A stretch of 64,000 nt of DNA, taken from the NCBI RefSeq assembly GCF_001747105.1, contig NZ_MDGQ01000003.1, positions 1,240,001-1,304,000 of the forward strand. Reading direction: 5' to 3'. The notes under the pieces are model-generated. The model was given only the letters and a program-made list of their open reading frames with translations, made no database searches and was not told where the DNA came from. Positions 1 through 8,886 of the stretch are shown here, piece by piece. The first letter of the stretch is position 1. Each line of letters opens with the position of its first letter. The DNA comes from Roseivirga misakiensis (GTDB lineage: Bacteria; Bacteroidota; Bacteroidia; Cytophagales; Cyclobacteriaceae). The position numbers were made by a program, and so were the translations under genes.

Positions 1-348
1 TTCATTTATCATGCTGGTGGCGAAAGAACAAGAAGCATTGAAAACATGGGGTTCATTGTGGAGGTAGGAGATAAAAGGGTATTGCATTTAGGAGACTCGG
101 ATATGAATCCTGATCGGTTTAAAGAAGTCGATTTAGCGAAATATGAAATTGATGTGGCTTTGGTGCCTTATTGGTATATGACCAGCGATGCAGGAATTGA
201 TATCATCAATAATTCTATCAAAGCCAAACAGCTAATCGGTATTCATTACCCTAAGGCACCTTCTAAAACGGCGTTAGAGCAGATAGAAAAGAACTATCCT
301 CAGGCGAAAGTTTTCCAAAAGGCCATGGAAACCTTTATCTCAAATTGA
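1..348 (+). CDS. Metallo-beta-lactamase-fold hydrolase, C-terminal part (5' end outside window)
   Basis: The reading frame is open from base 1, so this is the last ~115 residues of a longer gene and the first internal ATG (46) is not a true start. The fragment has the late part of a metallo-beta-lactamase fold of the UlaG/YtnP type: a hydrophobic strand, then LHLGDSDM (metal-site Asp), then DVALVPYW and a final GIHYP His, which in this fold supplies a late metal ligand. The N-terminal HxHxDH motif would lie outside the window. It ends 9 bp from the convergent LytTR regulator. The family assignment is fairly safe; the substrate cannot be inferred. Confidence 0.75.
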   Translation, partial: FIYHAGGERTRSIENMGFIVEVGDKRVLHLGDSDMNPDRFKEVDLAKYEIDVALVPYWYMTSDAGIDIINNSIKAKQLIGIHYPKAPSKTALEQIEKNYPQAKVFQKAMETFISN

Positions 349-357
349 TTGGGCAAA

Positions 358-1137
358 TTACTCCCCGTCGAACCACTGCTTGAAGGCGTTTACCTTTTCA
401 CGACTTACAATAATCTCGCGATCGAAATCTTGGTTTAAGATGATCTTTAAGCGACTGTTTGAATAGACGAGTACGTCTTTGATCGCATTTATTTCAATGA
501 TAAAGGTTCTATTGACGCGAAAGAACTTTTTAGGGTCGAGCATTTCCTCCAAAGTCTCCAATTTGTAGTCAATAATCAGCCTTCTCTTTTGATCGGTTAC
601 TATGTAAGCATTTCGACCTTCTGCATAAAATAGTTCAATCTGATCGGTCGTCACTGACTTTATGTGTTCGCCAATTTTCACCATAAAACGAGTCTTATAC
701 TCTCTTTTACTCAGCATTTGTAAGGCGCTTTGCAAATCAATCACTGAACTTGCCTCAGATTGTCCAGGTTCTGAGAGTTTCGTTTTTAGGTTCTTAAACT
801 TATCTAAACTATCGGTGAGGGCCTCAAAAGTGATTGGTTTCAGGAGGTAATCTATACCGTTAGCCTTGAAGGCTTCAATGGCGTATTCGTTAAAGGCGGT
901 TGTAAATATGACTGGAATATCCAGAGAGACTTCTTTAAAGATGTCAAAGCTAAGGCCATCGGTAAGCTGGATATCCATCAAAAGAAGGTCAGCGTTTCCA
1001 TCTGTTTGAACCCAATTCACGGTTTCCTTTACACTCATAGCACGCCCAACGATGGTAATATTTTCATCGTATCGATGTAAAAAACGCTCTATTTTTTCAG
1101 CAGCAGGGATTTCATCTTCTATAATAAAGACTCTCAT
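358..1137 (-). CDS. LytTR-family DNA-binding response regulator
   Basis: A 259-residue two-domain regulator. The receiver (1-115) has all key residues: acidic pair E7/D8, phosphoacceptor D55 in LLLMD, T79/T80 and K100 in LLKP. The LytTR DNA-binding domain (about 155-257) contains the usual FxRVNRTFIIEINAIK-like segment. In the LytS/LytTR scheme a membrane 5TM-type or simple kinase phosphorylates the Asp, and the LytTR domain then binds direct repeats upstream of its targets. Its start overlaps the stop of the preceding kinase-like gene by 4 bp (ATGA), so it is the last gene of a three-gene operon. Its targets are not visible; the NDHY-repeat gene just upstream is one candidate (inference). 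Confidence 0.93.
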   Translation of the reverse strand: MRVFIIEDEIPAAEKIERFLHRYDENITIVGRAMSVKETVNWVQTDGNADLLLMDIQLTDGLSFDIFKEVSLDIPVIFTTAFNEYAIEAFKANGIDYLLKPITFEALTDSLDKFKNLKTKLSEPGQSEASSVIDLQSALQMLSKREYKTRFMVKIGEHIKSVTTDQIELFYAEGRNAYIVTDQKRRLIIDYKLETLEEMLDPKKFFRVNRTFIIEINAIKDVLVYSNSRLKIILNQDFDREIIVSREKVNAFKQWFDGE

Positions 1138-2192
1138 AGGTTATCGTTAATCTCAAGTATTGGCATCTTTATAAATACATCGCCATAAGCTTTAATCTGT
1201 ATTACAGGTTTATCTGTAAAAAAGGCGAAGGTTTCATGCAGGTTCTGAAAACGGTTTTTAATGTACTTATTATTGCTCAGTTTGTCATTCCCTTTGTGTT
1301 GAACCACCACATAATCGTCTTCTCCGGCACAGTCGATGATGATGTTCATGGGTTGCCAAGGTGAAATAATACTACCATTGATCATGCAGTCCAAAACCAT
1401 AGGAATGGTGTTTGGCACCAGGTATTTACTAGACGTTTGAACCTCGTTTTTGATAGTAAGTGTGACTTGATCAGGGAATTTTTCTTTGAATAAGTAAACG
1501 AGATTTTTTGCGGCCCTAAGTTCGTCCTCCAAGGCAACGACTTCTTTCTTTCTATTATCTAGAATATACCGATAGACTAGGGCCAAGCGATCGACAAAAT
1601 CTTCGGCAGAATTCAGGTTATGGTGGACTAAGGAAATCAGTGTTTCTAAACTCTGAAATAAGAGGTCTGGGTTAATCTCGTTGTTGAAAATTTCTAACTG
1701 GTGCTCAAGGTTTTGCCGCTTTAAGTCTTCCTTCTTTAATTCAGATTCATTTTTAATCGAGAGTAAGTGAATACTTAAAAAGAAGAGGGTATAAAACATG
1801 GCATTTATGCCGTATATCGTCGTGATTTTGTAGAGTATGGAGGAGAAGGTAGAAAAGTATTCTGCTTCTTCGATTTCCCGATAATAACCGTAAACGATCA
1901 AGTAGGTTACTACCGACCCTATCACTAAACTGCCGACGAATAGATAAATAATGTTGACAGTTTTTCGAAGGTTTTCCTGAACTCTTCTTTCAAAAATTAC
2001 GATAAGTAATCGAACGGACTCTGCTACCATATAGGCCAAAACGATGCATAAAAGCAACTCATTGGTCAATACCGTTTCGCTTAATTGCCCTAAGCTATTG
2101 TTGATCAATAGGATCAGAAAATACATCATAATCCCATAAACCGAAGGGACTAAGAGTCTAAAGAGTGGCTGGTTGAGGAGGTTCTTCTTCAT
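1134..2192 (-). CDS. Degenerate LytS-like sensor histidine kinase (probable pseudokinase)
   Basis: A 352-residue membrane protein with four to five hydrophobic segments in residues 10-160, then a coiled coil and a region aligning with the His_kinase (LytS/YehU) domain. The motif that normally reads NPHFLFN is NPDLLFQ here, so the phosphoacceptor His is Asp (D176). The N-box, normally LVENAxKH, is LDCMINGSI, and no glycine-rich ATP-lid motif follows. The overall length and the AEDFV..LA..YRYIL segment still match the family, so the fold is likely kept without catalysis. It overlaps both neighbours by 4 bp. A role as co-receptor or partner of the intact kinase next door is an inference. Confidence 0.85.
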   Translation of the reverse strand: MKKNLLNQPLFRLLVPSVYGIMMYFLILLINNSLGQLSETVLTNELLLCIVLAYMVAESVRLLIVIFERRVQENLRKTVNIIYLFVGSLVIGSVVTYLIVYGYYREIEEAEYFSTFSSILYKITTIYGINAMFYTLFFLSIHLLSIKNESELKKEDLKRQNLEHQLEIFNNEINPDLLFQSLETLISLVHHNLNSAEDFVDRLALVYRYILDNRKKEVVALEDELRAAKNLVYLFKEKFPDQVTLTIKNEVQTSSKYLVPNTIPMVLDCMINGSIISPWQPMNIIIDCAGEDDYVVVQHKGNDKLSNNKYIKNRFQNLHETFAFFTDKPVIQIKAYGDVFIKMPILEINDNL

Positions 2193-3217
2193 GCGTTGAT
2201 CATTGGGAGTTTTACTTCGAAATAATCATTGTCTATCAGCTGCACTTCTTGCGCTGTAAAGAAGGAATAACGCTTCCTTATATTGTCCAAACCTACTCTG
2301 TGGCTTGCTGTTTTTGATGGGGTTCCGGTTTTATTGTTAAGGACGATGATCTCTTCATCGGTCGCCCTGATATTAATCTTTAAGGGGTTGTCGTTACTGA
2401 CAATGTTGTGTTTTACGGCATTTTCAACCAATAGCTGTAAGGTCAGTGGTGGAATACTTCTATCTAAATACTCGTGATTAATTTCGATTTTCAGATCAAC
2501 AGCCGTTGCGTAACGAATATTCAGTAAGTAACCGTAATCTTTCAAAGCTTCGATCTCCTCACTCAGACTGACCACCGTTGTTTCCTTGGTATACAAGACA
2601 TAATTGAAGGTATCGGCTAGGTTTCTGATAAAGTTTTCGGCCACATGGGGATCGCGATAGACTAGCGAAGAGATCGTGTTCATACTGTTGAACAAATAAT
2701 GTGGACTTAATTGACTTTTTAAGGCCTCGAATTGCAGTTCGAGTTGTTTCCTTTCGGATCTCAACTTTCTTATTTGGCCTACCGAATATTCATTGTAGCT
2801 GAAGGTGTTAAATTCTACCAGCGTGAGCACGAACATGGTTAAGAATGACAGCACAATTAGTTTGATTTCAATTTGCCTGATGAACATGTCCTCAGGGAAC
2901 ATTTCATAATTGATAACGCCAGTAATGTTGGCAAGCCAACCCATTAAAATCAATAAGCTGCCAAGAAAGAGGAAGTCAAGAAATAGGCCTGTTGAAAATC
3001 GGCTTAGAATACTTTTTCGCCAAGGGAGTTTCTGATTGAGCCAACGGTTAATAGCATAAATACCGAAGCCTGAAATAATAGAAATTATAATGGTAAAGGC
3101 GTATAGATTAAAATCCTGAATTAAGTTCGGAAGCGAATCAAATTCTGCATAGTACAGATAGAATAAGAAAAGGAGCCCGACTATAATAAACAGGGGTAAC
3201 CTCAGCAACTTCGACAT
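2189..3217 (-). CDS. LytS-like sensor histidine kinase
   Basis: A 342-residue membrane sensor kinase with four hydrophobic segments (about 5-25, 37-57, 75-100, 118-138), a short coiled coil, then the His_kinase domain with phosphoacceptor H173 in SPHYLFNSMN, followed by the ATPase part with the N-box LLVENAVKHN and VGLDNIRKRY. This is the intact kinase of the operon; it should phosphorylate the LytTR regulator two genes downstream. It overlaps the pseudokinase gene by 4 bp, which suggests translational coupling and roughly equal amounts. No extracytoplasmic sensing domain is visible, so the signal may be sensed in the membrane. The signal is unknown. Confidence 0.92.
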   Translation of the reverse strand: MSKLLRLPLFIIVGLLFLFYLYYAEFDSLPNLIQDFNLYAFTIIISIISGFGIYAINRWLNQKLPWRKSILSRFSTGLFLDFLFLGSLLILMGWLANITGVINYEMFPEDMFIRQIEIKLIVLSFLTMFVLTLVEFNTFSYNEYSVGQIRKLRSERKQLELQFEALKSQLSPHYLFNSMNTISSLVYRDPHVAENFIRNLADTFNYVLYTKETTVVSLSEEIEALKDYGYLLNIRYATAVDLKIEINHEYLDRSIPPLTLQLLVENAVKHNIVSNDNPLKINIRATDEEIIVLNNKTGTPSKTASHRVGLDNIRKRYSFFTAQEVQLIDNDYFEVKLPMINA

Positions 3218-3242
3218 GGATTAGCGAGTTTGTATGAAGATA

Positions 3243-3278
3243 AGAAAAAAGTGATGCCCATGGACATAGGCATCACTT
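3243..3278 (-). terminator. Rho-independent terminator after the NDHY-repeat gene
   Basis: A perfect 10-bp stem (AAGTGATGCC / GGCATCACTT) with a 10-nt loop. On the minus strand it is followed by a run of T. It separates the repeat-protein gene from the LytS/LytTR operon, so these are separate transcripts unless there is read-through. Confidence 0.85.
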
Positions 3279-3292
3279 CTGGATAGAAAACA

Positions 3293-4852
3293 TTAGTCTA
3301 TGCAACGTGCTACTCTTCCGTAGTACGTGTCATTCTTAATTTGTCTCGCTACTTTTTTAAATTCTTTTTTAACCTCTTCATCGCCATCAGCTACAGCGTC
3401 GCAGGCACGTTTTAGCACTTCAGATTTGTAGTAATCGTTTCCGATTGAAGCCGTAGTTTTTAGGGCACTAATCAAGTGTACTTTTTTCAACTCTCGCTGA
3501 TCGAGAATCTTTTTAAGGATATTCACTTTGTAGTGGTCAGAGTCAATATCTGCTACACGATCTAGCACTTTTGCATAATCGGAATCACTTAAATCTTGGC
3601 CTCTTAAAATTTCTGTTAAGATTTGGCTGGCATAGTTGTCCGACTTCATGTCTTCAACCGTACCTAAAATTGAATCGAAATACTTTTCAGAAACGTCTCG
3701 GTTTTCGAATAAGTCTTTCACGATCATGTTCTTGTAGTGATCGTTATTCATGTACTTTAATTTTTCCATGATCGCCTCCACCACTTTGTCGGAAACTTCT
3801 CTGTTGTTTAACATAGAACGGAAAGTCTCTGTTACGTAGTGGTCATTTCCAATGTTAGAAACAGCACCCATTAAATTTTCGAAGGCCTTATCTGACAAGT
3901 TTGGACGATCCAAAGCTTCTTTTAGAACTGTAGTAGCGTAGTGATCATTTCTGATGTCAGCTGCCGACTTCACAATCTCATTGATCAAGTTGTCGTTCAA
4001 ATCTCTTCTATCTAAAAGGTCTTTGTACACACTTACCTTGTAATGATCGTTGCCCATTTGATCGGCTGCCTGTAAAACTCTGATAGTAGCAGTTTCACTA
4101 AGGTCTTCTCTCATGGCTTCTTTTAGAATCTGTGAGATGTAATGATCGTTTTTCATTCGTCTAGTGGCTGCCAAAAAGGCTTCTGTAGACTTTTCTGTCT
4201 TCAAGAATTTGTCACTGTGATCTTTGAAAACTTCAGAGATGTAGTGATCGTTGCTCAATTCTCTTGGAACATACGCCGCTACTTTTTCAAGCTCGCTGTC
4301 AGTTAAATCTCTGTTCCCAATTAATAATTTGAGGTATATATGGCTTACGTGATCATTTTTGATTTCACTTATTTCGTCCAAAACAGCGTTTAGCCCACCT
4401 TTTTTGTAGAATCTATCAATTCTAGCATCAGCACCGATAGCAGTCGTTCTGATTACTTGAATTAACATATCAGCCAGGAACTCTTCAGCTTCTTTGTCCC
4501 ACTCTTGAACTCTACGGCCTACGCGGTACTCGTAAGAAATGGTACCATCAGAATTTGGCTCAGCAAGAATTTCTCTTCGTTTTCCGAAAGAAGTCTTTCT
4601 AAAAAACATATAACCTCTTCTGGAAATAGACTTAATGGCTTTATCGTCATCCGTAAACTCTATATCACCTTCATATTCAACATTGAGGCTTTGTGAGCCA
4701 GACTTGTAAGTATAGCTTGATGATCCGTTTTTGACCGAAACGGTTGTTGAGTTACGCTGTGCCTTCGCCTCTTGTGCAATCATGAAAAGGGCCAAAAATG
4801 CGATGGCAATTCCCATAATAATGCTTCTGTTTTTTATTTTCTGAGCTTTCAT
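3293..4852 (-). CDS. Secreted/periplasmic alpha-solenoid protein with ~11 NDHY repeats
   Basis: 519 residues with a signal peptide (basic N-terminus, hydrophobic core, cleavage near AKA-QR). Residues ~35-110 form a beta-rich N-terminal domain. From ~165 to the end, the protein is made of 33-34-residue units, each beginning with a (N/S)DHY-like motif (NDHY, SDNY, SDHY, NDYY, NDTY) followed by two predicted helices, with a conserved KxxL(K/R) pattern after the motif. The repeat length is like TPR/PPR, but the NDHY signature is not the TPR consensus, and I do not recognise a named family. It is flanked by its own terminator and a structured 5' leader. A protein-interaction scaffold in the envelope is the likely role (inference). 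Confidence 0.85.
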   Translation of the reverse strand: MKAQKIKNRSIIMGIAIAFLALFMIAQEAKAQRNSTTVSVKNGSSSYTYKSGSQSLNVEYEGDIEFTDDDKAIKSISRRGYMFFRKTSFGKRREILAEPNSDGTISYEYRVGRRVQEWDKEAEEFLADMLIQVIRTTAIGADARIDRFYKKGGLNAVLDEISEIKNDHVSHIYLKLLIGNRDLTDSELEKVAAYVPRELSNDHYISEVFKDHSDKFLKTEKSTEAFLAATRRMKNDHYISQILKEAMREDLSETATIRVLQAADQMGNDHYKVSVYKDLLDRRDLNDNLINEIVKSAADIRNDHYATTVLKEALDRPNLSDKAFENLMGAVSNIGNDHYVTETFRSMLNNREVSDKVVEAIMEKLKYMNNDHYKNMIVKDLFENRDVSEKYFDSILGTVEDMKSDNYASQILTEILRGQDLSDSDYAKVLDRVADIDSDHYKVNILKKILDQRELKKVHLISALKTTASIGNDYYKSEVLKRACDAVADGDEEVKKEFKKVARQIKNDTYYGRVARCID

Positions 4853-4870
4853 AATGTCATTCTTTTGTTT

Positions 4871-4915
4871 AGTGTTTTCCTGCTGAGCGGGCGACCAACC
4901 CGCTACAGGAACACT
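4871..4915 (-). promoter_or_regulatory. Long imperfect stem-loop in the 5' leader of the NDHY-repeat gene
   Basis: The 45-nt segment folds on itself: AGTGTT/AACACT, then CCTG/CAGG, then AGCGGG/CCCGCT, with small bulges, about 16 pairs in all. It lies ~20 bp before the start codon and has no following T run on the coding (minus) strand, so it is unlikely to be a terminator. It could stabilise the mRNA or control translation. Confidence 0.4.
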
Positions 4916-5074
4916 TGAGTTTTTGATCTTTGATAAATCTGCTTTGTTGTTTTGACAGATCTACAATACAATGATCATAAGATTACAAACAACAAAAAAC
5001 CATTGTGCAATGAACTGTCAGGTTTCTGGACTGAACTGTAGAAAGTCTGTTAGTTTCTGTTTTTCGACTAAAAG

Positions 5075-6022
5075 CTAGAAGGGCAATTTCGCTAGATCTA
5101 CGTTTCCTCCGGTGAGTATTACCCCCACCTTTTTGCCCTGAAAAGGGGCTCTGTATTTGAGTAATGCAGCAACAGGAACGGCACAGGAAGGCTCTATTAT
5201 GATTTTCATACGCTCCCAAATCAAGCGCATGGCTTCGACGATCTCTTCGTCGGTAACCACTAAAATGTCTTTAACAAGTGGTTTTATGATCCCGAAGTTT
5301 TTGTATCCCATGCTGGCCAAAAGGCCATCGGCAATAGATGAGGGCTTATCCACTTTCGTAATTTCTCCTGCCTGCATTGAAAGATAGGTGTCTTTGGCGC
5401 CCTCTGGTTCGCCCGCGTAGACCTCAAGAGTAGGATTCATATAATGGCAACTTAAGGCTGTACCAGCCAAAAGCCCCCCACCACCTACAGGTGCAATGAC
5501 AATATCTAGGTTAGGGTGATCTTCCAACAACTCTTTAGCACAAGTCGCTTGGCCTGCGATTACGGTATAGTCATTATATGGTGAAATAAATGTAGCCCCG
5601 GTTTCTTGCTGTATTCTTGCTGCATTTTCTTCCCGAGATTGTTGAGTTGGCTCACAAAAAGTGATTTGTGCTCCATAGCCTGCTACAGCTTTCTTTTTTA
5701 CCTCAGGTGCTGTTTTTGGCATCACAATATAAGCTGGCACTCCAGCCATTTTTGCCGCTAAAGCGATGGCTTGCGCATGATTTCCAGAGCTGTGGGTGAC
5801 TACTCCGTTTTTCTGCTGTTCTTTCGGCAGTGACATGACGGCATTTACACCGCCACGCGCTTTGAAAGCACCGATTTTTTGAAAGTTTTCGCACTTGAAA
5901 TAAAGCTCGGCTCCCGCGATTTCATTGACACTTTCCGAAGTTAATACGGGTGTTCTGTGAACAAATGGCGAGATTAAATCGTGCGCAGCTTGAATGTCTT
6001 GAAACGAAAGGGGCAAATTCAT
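5075..6022 (-). CDS. PLP-dependent threonine/serine dehydratase-like enzyme (serine racemase / TdcB type)
   Basis: 315 residues, the length of the single-domain catabolic threonine dehydratase/serine racemase group, with no C-terminal ACT regulatory domain. Visible motifs are the PLP-lysine segment ending in FKARGG (K54), the SSGNHAQ phosphate/substrate loop (S78-Q84) and the GGGGL PLP-phosphate loop near 180. The expected reaction is deamination of L-threonine or L-serine to the 2-oxoacid, or serine racemisation; sequence alone does not separate these. The start codon lies 2 bp after the polA stop, so it is probably co-transcribed with polA. No feedback domain implies a catabolic role. Confidence 0.88.
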   Translation of the reverse strand: MNLPLSFQDIQAAHDLISPFVHRTPVLTSESVNEIAGAELYFKCENFQKIGAFKARGGVNAVMSLPKEQQKNGVVTHSSGNHAQAIALAAKMAGVPAYIVMPKTAPEVKKKAVAGYGAQITFCEPTQQSREENAARIQQETGATFISPYNDYTVIAGQATCAKELLEDHPNLDIVIAPVGGGGLLAGTALSCHYMNPTLEVYAGEPEGAKDTYLSMQAGEITKVDKPSSIADGLLASMGYKNFGIIKPLVKDILVVTDEEIVEAMRLIWERMKIIIEPSCAVPVAALLKYRAPFQGKKVGVILTGGNVDLAKLPF

Positions 6023-6024
6023 TT

Positions 6025-8841
6025 TTAGTGAGCAATTAGCCAGTTTTCACCTATTCCTACTTCTACATCCATTGGAATATCCATTGGGATGGCATTTCTC
6101 ATCAATTCTGGAATCTCTGATTTCATTAAATCCAACTCCGTTTTATGTACATCGAAAACCAGTTCATCATGAACTTGCATAATCATTTTAGACTTAAGCT
6201 TCTCTGCCTTCATCCAGCTATGAATATTAATCATAGCGACTTTAATCATATCCGCAGCACTACCTTGGATTGGTGCGTTAATGGCATTTCTTTCTGCATG
6301 CCCGCGCACTGTCATGTTTTTAGAGTGGATATCTCTTAAGTACCTCCTTCGGCCTAAAATTGTCTCCACATAAGTGAATTCGCGTGCTTTGTTCACTTGG
6401 CTATCCATATACCGTTTTACTCCTGGGAATTCGTTGAAGTAAGCCGTTATCATTTGCTGCGCTTCAGTTCTTGAGATACCGATGTTTTGAGCAAGTCCAA
6501 ATGCCGAAATACCATAGATTAAACCAAAGTTTACCTCTTTAGCCTTTCTCCTCATATCTCGATCGACTTCTTCTAAAGGCACGCCAAAGACTTTTGAAGC
6601 AGTAGTGGAGTGAATATCTCGACCGGATCGGAAGGCATCCATCATACTTTCATCTTCTGCCAGTGCGGCTACGATCCTCAATTCTATTTGAGAGTAATCC
6701 GCGGCCATTAAAACATGATCTTCCGTTCGGGGTATGAATGCTTTTCGGATTTCCCTTCCCTTGCTCGTTCTAATCGGAATGTTTTGCAAGTTGGGATTAT
6801 TGGAGCTTAAACGACCTGTAGCAGCTACTGCCTGTCTGTAATCTGTATGCACTAGGCCGTCTATAGGGCTGATCATAGTTGGCAGAGCATCTACATAAGT
6901 AGACTTGAGCTTCTGGTATTCTCTAAACTCCAGTATTCTCTTAGCGATATCGTGTTCTAAGGCCAGTTTTGAAAGAATTTCTTCTCCTGTTGCGTACTGA
7001 CCCGTTTTTGTCTTTTTAGGTTTATCAACCAGCTTCAACTTTTCAAAAAGTATCACCCCAAGCTGCTTTGGTGAGGCTACATTAAATTCTTCACCAGCCA
7101 TTGAGAATATTTCGTCTCGTGCCACTCGGCTTTCCTCCTCTAGCTCCTTCGACATAGCGGCAAGCACTTCGGTATCTATTTTTACACCATTATATTCTAC
7201 ATCGGCGAGCACATGCATCAAAGGAATCTCCACCTCATTGAAAAGTTTCTTTAAGTCCCCTTCTGTTAAAAGCGGCGCTAAACTCTTCTTGAGTTGTAGC
7301 GTGATGTCGGCATCCTCTCCTGCATATTCCACAACTTGATGTACGGGCACATCTCTCATATTTCCCTGTTTGCTTCCTTTTTTACCGATGAGTTCAGTAA
7401 TCGAGACGGGAGTATAATTCAGATAGTTTTCGGCCAGAACGTCCATATTATGCCTTGTATCTGGATCAATCAGATAATGGGCGAGCATGGTATCGAAAAT
7501 TGGGCCGCGGACTTCTACCTGATAGTTCTTAAGAATCTGGACATCGTATTTCGCGTTCTGAGCAATTTTTGTAATGGTTTCACTTTCAAAAACCGGCCTA
7601 AATTCCTCTACTATTCTTAAGGTCTCTTCCTTATCATCGGGTGGTGTTGGCACGTAATAAGCTTCACCGCTTTGGTAGGAAAAAGAGAGACCGACAAGAT
7701 TTGCCTCAATAGGTTCTAAGCTATCCGTTTCTGTATCAAAGCAGATTTCATCTTGCCTTAAAAGGAACTTTATAAGTCGTTTTCTTAGTGCAGGTGAATC
7801 TGTTAAATGGTAACTGTGCTCCGTATTAGTGATCGTTTTTCTCTCTTCTACTGCGTTTTCTTGAGTATCGCTCGGGGCGATCGTTGCGGGGTTATCTCCA
7901 AAAAGACCCATTTGCTCTGAGGCCACGGCTTTGGGCTTAGGAGTCGTTGCTGGAGCACTCGCTTGGCCTAGAATTCTTTTTAAGGTGGTTCTAAATTCTA
8001 GCTCCTCGAAGATAGCGGTCAGTTTTTCTACATCCGGACCTGTATATTTCATGTCTTCTTCGACAAATTCGAGCGGTACGTTGATTTCTATTCGCGCTAA
8101 TTCTTTCGATAAAATGCCTTGAGCACCGAATTCGGCCACTTTCTCGCCCATTTTACCTTTTAGTTCGTGCGCGTGGGCCACTATATTTTCAACTGTTCCA
8201 TATTGCTTTAGCAACTTGGAAGCGGTTTTTGGCCCTACGCTCGGTATGCCGGGGATATTATCGACGGAATCGCCTTGTAATCCAAGCATATCAACCACTT
8301 GGTCTATTCGTTCGATGTCCCATTTGGCCAGAATTTCCGGTACGCCCATTACATCTACAGAATTACCCATAAACGCTGGTTTGTATAGGTAGATGTTCTC
8401 TTCTACTAATTGACCATAATCCTTATCTGGGGTCATCATAAAAACCTCAAACCCTTGTCTTGCTGCTTTTTTAGCAAACGTACCGATCACGTCATCGGCT
8501 TCGTAGCCGTCGAGTTCTAAAACAGGAATGTTAAAGGCGCGAACAATGTCTTTGATGATCGGTGTCCCAATTTTAATGTCTTCCGGCGTCTCTTCTCGAT
8601 TGGCTTTATAGGGTTCGTATTGCTCATGCCTAAATGTTGGCGCACTTGTATCAAAGGCTACGGCAATATGCGTTGGCTTTTTCTTATCTATGATTTCATA
8701 AAGACTATTGGTAAACCCAAACGGGGCACCAGTATTAAGTCCTTTTGAATTGATTCTTGGGTTTTTACTAAAGGCAAAATGCGCACGATAAATCAGCGCC
8801 ATTGCGTCAAGAAGAAAAAGAGATTTTTCCGGTTTACTCAT
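6025..8841 (-). CDS. polA: DNA polymerase I
   Basis: 938 residues with three domains in order. The 5'-3' exonuclease (1-290) has the GYEADDVIG and GDSVDNIPGIPSVGPKTA motifs. The 3'-5' proofreading exonuclease (~345-530) has an intact DTET motif. The family A polymerase domain has motif A DYSQIELRI, motif B with RRKAKEVNFGLIYG and motif C VHDELV. The enzyme removes RNA primers, fills gaps and works in excision repair. All catalytic acids appear intact. It is the first gene of a two-gene run with the PLP enzyme. Confidence 0.98.
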   Translation of the reverse strand: MSKPEKSLFLLDAMALIYRAHFAFSKNPRINSKGLNTGAPFGFTNSLYEIIDKKKPTHIAVAFDTSAPTFRHEQYEPYKANREETPEDIKIGTPIIKDIVRAFNIPVLELDGYEADDVIGTFAKKAARQGFEVFMMTPDKDYGQLVEENIYLYKPAFMGNSVDVMGVPEILAKWDIERIDQVVDMLGLQGDSVDNIPGIPSVGPKTASKLLKQYGTVENIVAHAHELKGKMGEKVAEFGAQGILSKELARIEINVPLEFVEEDMKYTGPDVEKLTAIFEELEFRTTLKRILGQASAPATTPKPKAVASEQMGLFGDNPATIAPSDTQENAVEERKTITNTEHSYHLTDSPALRKRLIKFLLRQDEICFDTETDSLEPIEANLVGLSFSYQSGEAYYVPTPPDDKEETLRIVEEFRPVFESETITKIAQNAKYDVQILKNYQVEVRGPIFDTMLAHYLIDPDTRHNMDVLAENYLNYTPVSITELIGKKGSKQGNMRDVPVHQVVEYAGEDADITLQLKKSLAPLLTEGDLKKLFNEVEIPLMHVLADVEYNGVKIDTEVLAAMSKELEEESRVARDEIFSMAGEEFNVASPKQLGVILFEKLKLVDKPKKTKTGQYATGEEILSKLALEHDIAKRILEFREYQKLKSTYVDALPTMISPIDGLVHTDYRQAVAATGRLSSNNPNLQNIPIRTSKGREIRKAFIPRTEDHVLMAADYSQIELRIVAALAEDESMMDAFRSGRDIHSTTASKVFGVPLEEVDRDMRRKAKEVNFGLIYGISAFGLAQNIGISRTEAQQMITAYFNEFPGVKRYMDSQVNKAREFTYVETILGRRRYLRDIHSKNMTVRGHAERNAINAPIQGSAADMIKVAMINIHSWMKAEKLKSKMIMQVHDELVFDVHKTELDLMKSEIPELMRNAIPMDIPMDVEVGIGENWLIAH

Positions 8842-8886
8842 ACTATAAAGGTAAGTATTCCCGAAAATTCGAAAAGAGGAATTTTG

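Noticed and set aside
3293-4852. DNA-level tandem repeat or CRISPR-like array in the NDHY gene
   Set aside because: The repeat is at the protein level with codon variation; the DNA units are not identical and there are no spacers.
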